Shown here: positions 22,165 to 32,650 of the stretch, in pieces
Layout of the letters: the number at the start of each line of letters is the position of its first letter
How positions within the stretch are numbered: the first letter of the stretch is position 1
NCBI GenBank assembly: GCA_047967505.1
Contig: CM106540.1
DNA length: 64,000 nucleotides
Origin: Dipteris shenzhenensis
Lineage: Eukaryota > Polypodiophyta > Polypodiopsida > Gleicheniales
Strand: one strand, 5' to 3'
Made by a program: the position numbers and the translations under genes
The notes under the pieces: generated by a model
The model's input: the letters and a program-made list of their open reading frames with translations, nothing else
What the model was told of the DNA's origin: nothing
Database searches by the model: none

Positions 22165-22566
22165 TCATAGGGGATGAGCAAAAGATGCTCCAAAAGTGTA
22201 AGGGCCTAGTGAGCTAAACGAGTTGTTACCATCCTTGGAGGGATTTCCCATGCAACTGAAGACTTGGTAATAGCATGTGAAGAATCTTTTTCCCTTATAG
22301 ATGATAAGATAGTCTTCAGCAATCCCAAGGTGAGGTTTGTGGACCATGTCAAAATCTTGCAAAGCCAGGGCTTTTGTTACAATGTTAGACAGTCGCAAGT
22401 AGAGATCTAACATTTGTAACAAAGAGGTCATGGTATTTGGCGGAAGGATGCATAGACGTTTGTTGGGTGATGAGAAGGACCTCATATGCAGGTGTGAGGG
22501 ACCGTGTGCTAAGAGTGTTGCTACCATCCTATGAGGTGTTACCCATGTAGATGTAGATTCCATCAT
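22165..22566 (-). other. 133-codon minus frame downstream of duplicated promoter module, unrecognised
   Basis: An ATG at 22,566 opens MMESTSTWVTPHRM; the same start is repeated at 22,791. A TATA-type box (CCTATAAAAAGG) lies about 145 bases upstream on the minus strand at ~22,710. The frame has no recognised domain. The words around GGGTAACACCTCATAGGATGG recur diverged at ~22,225-22,250, so part of the frame is itself an internal duplication. Coding status is uncertain. Confidence 0.25.
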
Positions 22567-23067
22567 AGATAAATAGATAGTAGTATATTACGTGAAGAGC
22601 ATAAAGTTGTTGATGGATGAAAGCATAGCATAAATCCAATATAAAAATTTCAATGTCGTGTGAGAGTGATTTGAAGCATGGAAATTTTGAATGCTGATGC
22701 AACCCCTTTTTATAGGTCCACGCCAAAAATGCCATTGGATAACTTTGACCATCCTATGAGGTGTTACCCATGTAGATGTAGATTCCATCATAAATAAATA
22801 GATAGTAGTATATTACGTGAGGGTGCTAAGAGTATTGCTACCATCCTATGAGGTGTTACCCATGTAGATGTACATTCCATCATAGATAAATAGATAGTAG
22901 TATATTACTTGAAGAGCATAAAGTTGTTGATGGATGAAAGCATAGCATGAATCCAATATAAAAATTTTAATGTCGTGTGACAGTGATTTGGAGCATGGAA
23001 ATTTTGAATGCTGATGCAACCCCTTTTTATAGGTCCACGCCAAAAATGCCATTGGATAACTTTGACT
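22507..23067 (-). repeat. Tandem duplication (~317-bp period) carrying a TATA box in each copy
   Basis: Copy 1 spans 22,507-22,749 and copy 2 spans 22,824-23,067, with a third partial copy at 22,751-22,823. Both full copies hold, on the minus strand, CCTATAAAAAGGGG followed ~145 bases on by ATGATGGAATSTACATC. The copies differ at a handful of positions. Confidence 0.85.
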
Positions 23068-23574
23068 TATCAGGTGGTTTTCGGTACTCGGTCGCAAAAA
23101 ACTTGGTCTTAAATGAACATTTTTTATGCTTTTAAATTTAAAAAACAATTTTTTAATATCATAATTTCTTTAAAAGTCCTTGAAGAAAGAAAAATTCAAC
23201 TTTGCCCTATGCCCTTATGGTATGGTGCAAATTACAACATCTTTAGCAATGTTTCCCATGGCCATGAGGAAGAGAAGGGTTATGTAGGAGGGGATGAAGT
23301 ATTAGTAGGTTTGTCTTCCTCCTCTCAATCATCACTGCACATTTGCTATTTCAAATCTATGAGCATCAACCACCAAAATTTTTTTAGGAGCTATAAATAT
23401 TTCCCAAAACACCATCAAAATCTATAAATGAGCTATAAATGAAACACCCTACTCAGACACAAATCACATATTAATTGCATGGTGGTAGCTCTTGGACAAC
23501 GAAAGAGAGACACACACAAATGAAGATATAGTAGTAATTGAAAATTCGATCCAACTAATCAACTAGATTTTCAC
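23068..23574. other. No gene recognised
   Basis: A plus frame of 104 codons (23,113-23,427) has no recognisable features. Confidence 0.45.
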
Positions 23575-24240
23575 AAAAGGGTTATTCTTTATCACCAACC
23601 TTGTTTGTCCTATATGTTGATGAGCTCAAGCCTTCACCATGGCACTAGGTGGAGTTGCCTTATCCCTAGTTGGACCTCTAATCCTGATTCTATTATATGT
23701 AGATGATGTGGTCTTACTCTCCTTTGACATCGACAATCTTGAAAGACACCTTGATGAACTTTGGACTTTCTGTGAGACTCATGATTTGAAGTTGAACTTG
23801 GTTACAACCACAATCATGGTCATCAACACATCTTGGGCATCTACACATGGAGAGTAGTTAAACTTTGGTGGGGAACTAGTTGATATTGTTGCATCTTATA
23901 CATACTTTGGAGTCCTGTTTTCAAGCTCAATCCTTTAGATGAGACCATCTATGTAGGCTTGATTTATCAAAGGGTAGAGTATCAAAATTTTCAATTCCAT
24001 TTGCAGGACCCCAAGACTAAGTCGCTCCTTTTTTACTCTTTTGTCTATCCAGTTGGGATGTACAACACACCCTTTTAAGGTTAGATCTATCGAACTTATC
24101 CCATATCAAAAGGCACATCTTCTACTTCTTGCATGGAAAATCCATAACAAGACATTAGTCCCACACTCAACCTCATTAACCAGGGTATGAGACATATTCA
24201 AAGATAGTGTGATCTATAGAATGCTTAATATCTTTTTTTT
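23575..24240 (+). pseudogene. LINE (non-LTR) reverse transcriptase fragment
   Basis: In two frames: KGYSLSPTLFVLYVDEL (the QGCPLSPxLF motif region) followed by ILLYVDDVVLLSFDIDNLER and CETHDLKLNL, the catalytic Y-x-D-D and following helix of plant LINE RTs, then ASYTYFGVLFSSS. Stops and one frame change show decay. The copia element at 24,281 inserted just downstream of or into this LINE remnant. Confidence 0.75.
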
Positions 24241-24275
24241 GGAATACATGAAACTGAATTATTAAAACCTATGTT

Positions 24276-24280
24276 CTTTT
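24276..24280. other. Target-site duplication (left), CTTTT
   Basis: CTTTT immediately before the 5' LTR is repeated immediately after the 3' LTR at 31,684-31,688, the 5-bp duplication expected of copia integration. Confidence 0.85.
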
Positions 24281-24537
24281 TGTTGAGAGTTCACGCTCAA
24301 CATCATGTGATCATGTGTGCATAGCACCATCACGTGATCATATGTGCATAGCACTAACCTTATAGAGTGCTATAAAGGAAAGGGTTAGATCCCCTAACCC
24401 TAACCCTAAAAGGGTTTGTATATATTCTATTTTTTCAACTAATTCTAGTGTACAGTTAGTCATTTGTGGTGTGCTCTCTAGCTGTGCCCTCTCTCCTCAT
24501 CTCCACTCTTCTCCTCTCCCCTCTTCATATTTTGTCA
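24281..24537 (+). repeat. 5' LTR of copia element
   Basis: Starts TGTTGAGAGTTCACGC and ends TTTTGTCA. Contains a direct repeat of ATCATRTGTGCATAGCAC, a TATA-like GCTATAAAGG near 24,370, and telomere-like CCCTAA units. It lacks the deletion found in the 3' LTR. Confidence 0.95.
24391..24413 (+). repeat. Telomere-like CCCTAA units in LTR
   Basis: CCCCTAACCCTAACCCTAAA sits shortly after the TATA-like box in the 5' LTR and again at about 31,611-31,630 in the 3' LTR. Such motifs resemble plant telo-boxes found near transcription starts. Confidence 0.85.
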
Positions 24538-24550
24538 TGGTATCAGAGCA
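24538..24550 (+). other. Primer binding site, iMet tRNA
   Basis: TGGTATCAGAGCA directly follows the LTR CA end with no spacer; 12 bases match the standard plant copia primer site. Confidence 0.95.
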
Positions 24551-27150
24551 CCCTTGTCTTCCGTTGAGACATTGAGATTCTTGAGAGTGTGAGAGAGATT
24601 GTGAGATTGAGAGTTCTCTTGAGTGATTGTGAGATCCTTCCCTTCACTTCCGTTGAGAGAAAATTCCGTCCGTTCATCTCCTTTGAGTGGTTCTTCATAG
24701 TGTGAGAGATTTCTGAGAGTGATTTCCATCTTTGAGAGCTTCAAGAGAGACATTTCTGAGTTTTGTAAGGTACTTTGATTGTGAGAGAGACACGGAGAGA
24801 TCTTGTTCTTCATTTTGAGAAGTTCTTGAAAGGTTTGAGGACAACTGAAGCCTGCAAACCTTCAAGAAGCAAACTCCAAGAGCTATCTTCAGCAAGCAAC
24901 CCTGCGACTTTGGCTTTGCAGTCCTTAGCTACATCGTAGCTCCTTACGAGCCTCCAGCCCCGACTAAATCCAGCGCCTTAGACCACTCGGCCAAACCGTC
25001 TTGCTCTCTACAGCCGACTTCAAGGAGACTCTATAGCCCACGAACAGCATATGTACAACGTTCGGCCTCAACAACGAAGCGCTCCATCTCCAACTTCTGC
25101 ATCCAGCGTGACTGCCGAAGGCCTACAGCCGACCTCCATCCACAACGCCAATATAGTAGTGGCAGCCTCCCTCAACGGTCGACCCAGAAGCACCAAAGGC
25201 GGCCAAACAATCATCGCCAACAGCTATGCTGACGGATCCCTAGCCCAAAACGATGGGCTTCCACCTCCATAACGAACCGTCAACTACCTCCAGCCCATGC
25301 AACAGCTACACGCTCCTCTGACTCCAGCTCCTTCAGTAGCAGCGAGCCCACATCGCCTCGGCTCAGGCGCGTCGACTGCTCTCCGCAGGGCAAGCCTCCA
25401 AGCACCGCAGCGGCAACTACGCTATGTAGCCTCCGATTAACGACAACGCACTACAACATCTACAGCGAGTAACTCCCGACGGACTTCTGTTCACGGGCAA
25501 GCTCTAACGGCCGCTCCTACAGTGACACGTTCTCCTCCAAAAGCATCTACAAGCATCTCCAACAAGCCAATGGGCTCCATCGACCTTGCCAGTCCATCAA
25601 CGGCGCCATCTCCAAGGCTCACAGAGCTCCAACGAAGAAGAAGACGGAATCTTTGAGATTCCGTCAGAATCTCAAAGATTTCGATCGTCGTCCTTACGAC
25701 ACGTGGCAGTTACCCTGGTCAACCTTATCCTCAGGATCACCACACCAGGGCTTGCCAGCCACGTGGCAGACCCTATCTGCCACGTCACCATCGGGTGCCA
25801 CATCATCACCTTATCTCCTGTCTGCCACGTCATCCAACTGACACGTGGCAGCCGACTGCCACGTTAGCAGCCCACGTCAGCATTGACACGTCATCAGTGC
25901 CATGTCATCAGCCACGTCACTTGTGCCACATCATCAGCCACGTCACCTGTGCCACATCATCAGCCACATCACTTGTGCCACATCATCAACCACATCACCT
26001 GTGCCATGTCATCTGCCACGTCAGCACTGCCACGTCATCTGCCACATCATTTGCCACGTCAGCACTACCACGTCATCAGGCCATGTCATCAGGCCACATC
26101 ATCAGGGCCATGTCATCAGTGCCACGTCATCAGTTCCACATCATCAGTGCCACGTCACCCTGCTGACATCATCAGTGTCACCTCAGCACTGCCACCTCAG
26201 TAGTCCAGTCAGCACTGACCCCTGCAGGCACAGTCCCTTGCCAGGCACACTGTGCACACACTGCATGTGCACACTCCTGCCACCTCAGCACAGAGCTTCA
26301 CTGGCACACCTCTTGCTAAGCACAGTGCCACATCATCACTGCATGTGACTCACAGTGACACATCATCATTGAGCACTATTTGCACTCCTTTTGCCCCTCC
26401 ACCTAGATCAAGTCATATCTCTTGATCCAGGAAGAATTTGAGGGTGCTCCAAAAAGGAAAGTCGCTCGATTTTTTGTGCTCTACGCGCTCGTTACATCAC
26501 GCGCACATTTCGGCGCAGGTTACACTCACATTTGAGCCTCGCCGACAAAACCACTTCCTTCACGCACATTTGCCTCTACATCGACGCATCTGACCCAGCA
26601 CTTAAAAAGAACAAAGGAAAAGGAATTATTTGCTGCTCTTTCATCGATCGACGGTTGGTTTAGATCTAGATCAGAGTAGACTAGATCGCCATAGAGGGGA
26701 CGCTTTGAATTCCCCAAGTTGCCAATCTAAGCCATGCCCGAAATTCCCGACTAGTACCTACTCGGAGTCAGTCCATACGCTCACATCCGATTTCACATCA
26801 TTACATTACCGGAAACCTTACGTTCATCAGTTCAGTGAGCAGACTTCAGAGTTCAGAGGCATTGCAGATTGATTCAGTGGGCAGATAGCACTTGATTTCA
26901 CACACACATGCCACCATTGTAAAGCCTATTTGGCTATCTCACGGCATCGTGCACATCATTTTTCAGCCTTGTAAAGCCTCTTGGCTATTCCCGGCATCAT
27001 TGCCACAAGCCTTGTAACACAGGTCAGATCTTATTTACTGCAGTTCTATCTTCACCGACGGTACAGAGATTTCACTTGGCATCTTCAGTGTATTTGCAGT
27101 TGATTCATACAGAGTTTTCCAGGACATTTTTTGAGTACATTGTTTGTACC
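24551..27150 (+). other. Long copia leader (5' untranslated region)
   Basis: About 2.6 kb between the primer site and gag ATG. It starts with GAGAGT/TTGAGA-rich repeats (24,560-24,800), becomes GC-richer (24,900-25,680), carries the ACGT minisatellite (25,690-26,200), and ends with CCGGCATC/TTGTAAAGCC words (26,915-27,020). Open frames here (for example 25,051-25,272) have no recognisable domain. Confidence 0.7.
25690..26200 (+). repeat. Minisatellite of CACGTCA/CACATCA/CATGTCA motifs
   Basis: Degenerate 12-24-bp units of the type GCCACGTCATCA. I count about 16 ACGT cores in ~460 bp: about 12 as CACGTCA, three as CACGTGG, one as CACGTTA. They are interspersed with CACATCA and CATGTCA variants. 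ACGT cores of this type are binding sites of plant bZIP factors; function here is inference. Confidence 0.85.
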
Positions 27151-28290
27151 ATGTCGACTAGCAACCTCAATCTGGAGGCATCTGCTAAGTTAGACAACTC
27201 CAATTACGGTACATGGAAATACCGAATGGAGACCATTCTTGTGCTTCAGGACAAATGGGAGTATGTCGATGGATCCATACCTAGACCATTGGCCGATCCA
27301 GCCACCAGTAGCTCTACTCCATCTGTTGTCACAGCACCAGCAACGGGATCTACATCGGGATCTACATCTACACAAACAGTTTCCACACCAGTAGCAGATC
27401 CTGCCATTGCCCGAGCTCAAGCAGAATGGGATAAGAAAGACAAGTATGCCTATCACCTGATCAAGCAGAATGTGCAAGATGTCATGCTAGGACAGCTCAA
27501 CACAGTCAAGACATCAAAAGAAGCATGGGATATGTTCGCAGCTCTCTACGAGTCCAAGAACACATCCAGGATTCTCACCCTGAGAAACCAGATCAACCAG
27601 AGTTTCCGCAACAGCAGTGAAACCGGTCATGCTTATGTACTCCGCATCAAAGACTACAACAATCAACTTGCAGCAGTAGGAGAGACTATGAATCCCGCAG
27701 AAATGGTTCAAGTAATCCTGAATGGACTAGGAGAAGGATATGAGAATCTAGTCCAGAGTATTGCCATCCAACGGCAAATTCCAACACTAGAAGAACTTCA
27801 GTCAGTTCTACTTGGTGAAGAACTCAGGACTCAGGCCATTCAAGCACGTAAAGGTCATTCTAATGATCAAGCATTCACAGCTTCAGACAGAAGCAGAGGC
27901 AAAGGCAGAAACAGAGGTAGATCATATCAGAAAAGTAGTCATCATCAACAAAATCAGAGTCAGAATCAGCATCAGCATCAGCAGCATCCTCAGCAACATC
28001 AAAATCAGCAAAGAGGAAATCATTCCAACCGTGGAAGATTCCAAGGACGAGGGAATGCATCCACCAATGTGTCAAACATTCAATGCAACTATTGTCACAA
28101 GTTTGGACACTATGAAAGAGATTGCCGCAAGAAGCAGTATGACCAAGGCGGTCAATCCAGCAGTAAGGGAATTCCCGAGGAAGAGGAAATCATCGTGGTG
28201 GACATTCTAGTCACAGTCATTTTGCAAATGAACATGGCAATATGTTTCTTGCAAGTGAGGAATTGCATCAGACTGATACAATGCACCTAG
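27151..28290 (+). CDS. gag: Copia gag (capsid-nucleocapsid)
   Basis: ATG at 27,151 begins MSTSNLNLEASAKLDNSN, followed by NYGTWKYRMETIL, the usual gag N-terminal motif of plant copia elements. A UBN2-type capsid region covers about residues 90-240 (EAWDMFAALYESKN, LNGLGEGYENLV, LEELQSVLLGEE). An H/Q/N-rich stretch leads to a CCHC zinc knuckle, CNYCHKFGHYERDC, at about 28,084-28,125. The protein would assemble the particle and bind RNA. Past about 28,170 the frame gives an abnormal tail that ends at 28,290, while the downstream pol reading lies one base back (-1). An upstream extension to 27,076 would need a non-ATG start, so 27,151 is preferred. Confidence 0.9.
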   Translation: MSTSNLNLEASAKLDNSNYGTWKYRMETILVLQDKWEYVDGSIPRPLADPATSSSTPSVVTAPATGSTSGSTSTQTVSTPVADPAIARAQAEWDKKDKYAYHLIKQNVQDVMLGQLNTVKTSKEAWDMFAALYESKNTSRILTLRNQINQSFRNSSETGHAYVLRIKDYNNQLAAVGETMNPAEMVQVILNGLGEGYENLVQSIAIQRQIPTLEELQSVLLGEELRTQAIQARKGHSNDQAFTASDRSRGKGRNRGRSYQKSSHHQQNQSQNQHQHQQHPQQHQNQQRGNHSNRGRFQGRGNASTNVSNIQCNYCHKFGHYERDCRKKQYDQGGQSSSKGIPEEEEIIVVDILVTVILQMNMAICFLQVRNCIRLIQCT

Positions 28291-31200
28291 ACACTGATTT
28301 CAATCCCAAAGAGGATTTCAGCTATCAAGTCGACCAAGTGGAACAGGATCCTTGGTACATCGACAGCGGTGCATCATCTCATATGACAAATCATCAGGAA
28401 TGGTTCACAGAAATGAAGCCATTAGAAGGTCAAAAGAATGTCATCTATACAGCAGACAATACACCGAATCCGGTTCAAGGGACAGGTGTTATCCCTATGA
28501 ACAATTTCACTGGTACAAAAGGATTAGTCAAAGATGTGCTCTATGTTCCGAAGCTCAGTAAGAACCTTTTGTCAGTAGGTCAAACGACGAAACACAACTA
28601 CAAAGTCATCTTCGACGGTGATGAATGCACTATCAGAGACAAATCCAAAAGAGGTCAGCTAGTAGCAAAAGGTGTCAAGGAAGGACGCTTATACAGGATG
28701 CTAGCTACAGTACCAGATAAGCATGCCATGTCAGCTCAAATGCAACAGATGCCACTATCTGCAAAATGGCACAAGAGATATGGTCATGTCAACTTCAAGT
28801 ACTTGTTAGATCTCAGGAATCAAAATATGGCAATTGGGATTCCGAAGCTACAGTTTCTTGGAAAGGTTTGTGAAGCATGCTGCTTCGGCAAACAAAAGCG
28901 AACCAACTTTGTCAGAAGTACCTCTCGTGCACGAGGTATTCTTGATTTAATTCATACAGATGTATGGGGTTATGCCCAGACCCGCAGCATCAATGGTTCA
29001 CTTTATTACTTGACCTTCATCGACGACTACAGCAGATATTGTTGGGTCTACTTTCTGAAAGAGAAATCTGAAGTGTTTACCAGATTTCAAGAATTCAAAG
29101 CCATGGTAGAAAACCAGACAGGCAGAAAGATCAAGGTCATGAGATCAGACAGAGGAGGTGAATACATGTCTTCAGCCTTCATGAACTTTTGCAAAAATCA
29201 CGGCATTCGAAGACAATTCACATGTGCAGATACTCCTCAGCAAAATGCAAGAGCTGAAAGGAAGAATGGGACTTTAGCAGACAGTGCTAGAGCAATGCTT
29301 AGTGAAAAGCATCTTCCGAATCAGTATTGGGCAGAAGCAATAGCTACAGCTAACTACTTGCTTAATCGGCTTCCTACCGAACCGATACAAGGTATGACTC
29401 CTTATGAAGCATTCACTGGACACAAGCCACGCATTGGGCATCTCCGCATATTTGGTTGCATAGCATATGCCCACATACATGATGATCATCGCAGGAAATT
29501 GGATGCGAAGTCACGCAAATGCATCATGGTTGGCTACAGTGAAGAAAGTAAAGCATACAAATTGTATGATCCCATCAACCGCAAAGTCATTATCTCCAGG
29601 GATGTAATCTTCGATGAGGAATCAGAATGGAAAACCTCACCTACACAGGAGATAGAAGCATCAACTTCACAGTCATCTACAGAACAGGTTGATGAAGAAG
29701 AGCAAGAATTGCCAGCAACACCCCAAGCAGTGCCACAGCAGCTCAGACGGTCTACTAGGGAAAGCAGACCACCAACCAGATTGACATATGCTCAGAAAGG
29801 CAAAGCAATTCAGGTGGAAACCACCAACTATGCTCTTATGACTACCATCATGGCTACAGAAGAGCCAGTGTACTTCGAAGACGCAGTAGATAAGCCAGAA
29901 TGGCAAACTGCCATGAATGAAGAAATGGATGCTTTGTATAAAAATAACACTTGGGAATTATGCGACCTTCCACCAGGAAAGAAGGCCATAGCCAACAAAT
30001 GGGTATACAAAGTGAAGTATAATCCAGATGGCAGTATTCAGAGATACAAAGCCAGATTAGTTGCAAAAGGATTTGCACAACAATATGGCCAAGATTATGA
30101 TGAGACTTATGCTCCAGTAGCAAAGATGGATTCCATACGGTTCTTGATATCACTAGCGACACTCAGTAAATGGAATGTGTATCAGCTCGATGTCAAGAAT
30201 GCATTTCTCAATGGTTATCTAGACGAGGATGTCTACATGCAACAACCAGCCGGTTATGTTGAACCAGGAAAAGAGAACAAGGTTTGCCATCTCAAGAAAA
30301 GTCTCTACGGCTTAAAGCAAGCACCCAGAAGTTGGTACAACAGAATTGACAAGTATTTTGTTGATCTAGGATACATGAAGTCCAATGCAGATCATACTCT
30401 CTACTACAAAGATCAAGGGGAAGATATTACTATTGCACTTTTGTATGTAGATGATCTGATTGTGACAGGAAGCAAGGATAGCTTCATCAGAAAGCTTAAA
30501 CAAGACTTATCTGCAGAGTTTGACATGAAAGATCTTGGACTTATGCACTATTGTCTTGGAATTGAGTTCTGAAGAGATTCAGATAGCACATTCATGAGTC
30601 AGCTCAAATATGTTGACAGTCTCCTGAAGAAGTTTCATATGGCAGATTGCAAGATTGCAGCCACTCCCATGGAACAGAGTTTGAAACTTACTAAAGATTC
30701 AGAAAAGCCTACAATCAATGACAGATACTACAGGCAACTCATTGGATCTCTTATATATCTGACAATCACACGGCCAGATATTTGTTATGCAGTAAGCTCA
30801 CTAGCACAGTTTATGGCAAATCCAAAACAGTCTCACTGGAATGCAGCCAAAAGAGTCTTGAGATACATCAGAGCTACAAGACAATTTGGGATAGAATACA
30901 GAGGGAGTCATCCACGGTTGCATGGATACTGTGACAGTGACTATGCTGGAGATCATGAGACCAGGAGATCGACACAGGGATATGCATTTTTCCTTGGTCA
31001 AGGTGCTATATCATGGTTGTCAAACAAACAGCCAACTGTTTCTTTGTCTTCGACTGAAGCAGAATATAGAGCACTCACTACAGGTGCATGTGAGGCTATA
31101 TGGCTCAGAAGACTATTGTCAGAAATAGATTACTTTGATGAGTCAAAGCCAACAATAATATATTGTGATAATCAATCGGCTCAAGCATTGGCCAAAAATC

Positions 31201-31412
31201 CAGTATATCACTCCAGAACAAAGCACATTGATGTCAGAGAGCACTTCATCAGAGAAAGAGTGTTACTTGGTGACATCACACTGCAGCATTGTGATAGCAA
31301 AGAAAATGTTGCAGACATCTTTACCAAACCACTCGGTAAAGAGCTATTCGAGAAACACCGACTAGCTCTTGGTTTGATACAGAGGAAGGACATTCCCATT
31401 AAAGGGGTGTGA
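28167..31412 (+). pseudogene. pol: Copia pol: protease-integrase-RT-RNase H, two lesions
   Basis: The pol frame opens at 28,167. Protease has WYIDSGASSHMTN with the active D at 28,362. Integrase shows the H-H-C-C zinc site (WHKRYGHVN ... CEACCFGK) and catalytic D, D, E in DLIHTDVWG, RSDRGGEY and QNARAERKN. RT has KWVYKVKYNPDG, QLDVKNAFLNG, SLYGLKQAPRSW and catalytic YVDD at 30,444-30,455. RNase H has CDSDYAGD, SLSSTEAEYRAL, CDNQSA and SRTKHIDVREHF. A TGA at 30,570-30,572 lies in the same frame between the two long open segments (28,242-30,572 and 30,594-31,412), at a position where the family usually has tryptophan. Gag and pol are offset by one base near 28,170 with no recognisable slippery heptamer, so a one-base loss is likeliest. 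All catalytic residues are retained. Confidence 0.9.
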
Positions 31413-31456
31413 TGGAATGTAATGCTCAGTCCTTCTTCGATTCCCCAGAATCATCA

Positions 31457-31500
31457 TCTTGAGGGAAGGCCTACTTCATGATGTTGATCTTGAGGGAAGG
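31457..31500 (+). other. Polypurine tract, duplicated
   Basis: ATCTTGAGGGAAGG occurs at 31,457-31,470 and again at 31,487-31,500, the second directly abutting the 3' LTR. The second is in the correct place for plus-strand priming. The first lies 30 bases upstream. Confidence 0.8.
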
Positions 31501-31683
31501 TGTTGAGAGTGCACGCTCAACATCATGTGATCATGTGTGCATAGCACCATCACGTGATCATATGTGCATAGCACTAACCTTATAGAGTGCTATAAAGGAA
31601 AGGGTTAGATCCCCTAACCCTAACCCTAAAAGGGTTCTCTCCTCATCTCCACTCTTCTCCTCTCCCCTCTTCATATTTTGTCA
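31501..31683 (+). repeat. 3' LTR of copia element, internally deleted
   Basis: Matches the 5' LTR except for G instead of T near position 11 and a 74-bp gap after AAAAGGGTT that removes the segment preceding CTCTCCTCATCTCC. Ends TTTTGTCA, followed by the CTTTT duplication at 31,684-31,688. Confidence 0.95.
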
Positions 31684-31688
31684 CTTTT
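31684..31688. other. Target-site duplication (right), CTTTT
   Basis: Identical to 24,276-24,280. Confidence 0.85.
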
Positions 31689-32529
31689 CATAAGTCTAGA
31701 TGAAGTAATATGTTTATTTAAAAAAGCAAGGCTACAAGTACCGTGCAAACTAATGAGAAAACTTAGCTATACTTCTTTTTTGGAACCATGGACAATAATC
31801 TTTCTTATGACTTACACTCTAGAGGGGTGCTCTAAAGTGGTCATGCATGGTTGTAAAGGTTACATAGGGGAGTATATCTTTGGTAGGATATATTCATTTT
31901 TTGTAAGTACAAGAGAGTAAAAACTATTTTTCTACAAATTACAATTTTATACAAAAATCTTTCATACAAAATGTTTTATACATATAAGAAAGCTTTGAAT
32001 TTTTTATATCCACATACCAAGGTTATCCCCTTCATAATGTTTGCATCTAATTCAAGTTATTAAAAGGTGCCACACTCATTTTGATGGGGTGATGTTGAAG
32101 AAAAATTAAAGATTCTTTTGGTAAATTGTTGTAAAAGGATTTTACACATAGTCTACACTTTGAGAAGCTAATTGATTTTCGTGTAGCTTTTATCATCTTG
32201 TATGGAATTTCTTGGTAATCAATGTCATTTAAAAATATCAATTTACAAAGATTGATTCTAATGTTTGGAAACTAACTCATAGTATAACAAGAGAAATAAT
32301 TCATACTATAGAGGATGAATATTACTTTGCTCAATAATACTATAGAGGATGAATATTACTTTGTGCAATAATTAATACTATAGCGAACATAAGTTGCCAG
32401 GTCCTAGCATTACCCATTAAGTAGCTAAACTTTAGATTAAGTGCATTGTTATCTTGGATGGATTCAATAATAATCTATAGGGTGTCACGAGATACTTCAA
32501 AGAGTCAAATGAGATTCAATTTTGACTCT
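31689..32529. other. No gene recognised
   Basis: AT-rich. Contains a local tandem duplication at 32,303-32,373 and no supported frame. Confidence 0.5.
32303..32373. repeat. Tandem duplication of ~36 bp
   Basis: ATACTATAGAGGATGAATAT followed by TACTTTG appears twice in succession with one base difference in the joining segment. Confidence 0.85.
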
Positions 32530-32650
32530 TTAAACATTTAGTTTTGGGGACAAAAAATATAATTTTTAAGACCATACGCAATTCCTTGTCATATGAAATG
32601 TTTTATTCAATAAAAAACCATAAAATTTGTAAGGGATGAGAAATGAAATG
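32530..32650 (-). repeat. LTR fragment related to family Y end, inverted
   Basis: GTCATATGAAATGTTTTATT is the reverse complement of the segment at about 9,471-9,490 and 39,803-39,822. GAAATGTTTTATTCA is locally repeated at 32,597 and 32,645. Confidence 0.5.

Larger units (their letters stand above)
24281..31683 (+). mobile_element. Ty1-copia retrotransposon, nearly complete
   Basis: Complete architecture: CTTTT target duplication, 257-bp 5' LTR, iMet primer site, ~2.6-kb leader, gag, protease, integrase, RT, RNase H (copia order), polypurine tract, 183-bp 3' LTR. The LTRs differ by one substitution near their start and one 74-bp deletion in the 3' LTR, so the insertion is young relative to its surroundings. 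Two lesions disrupt the polyprotein: a frame change near 28,170 and a TGA at 30,570. The leader is unusually long for a copia element. It is likely immobile by itself. Confidence 0.95.

Noticed and set aside
25690-26200. CRISPR-like array
   Set aside because: Units are degenerate and of variable length with no unique spacers, inside a plant retrotransposon.
25586-26348. Three overlapping open frames rich in H, S, P and T
   Set aside because: They lie across the ACGT minisatellite in three phases; frames stay open because the repeat lacks stops.
27076-27150. Extending copia gag upstream of 27,151
   Set aside because: That start is a TTG; the ATG at 27,151 matches the usual gag N-terminus.
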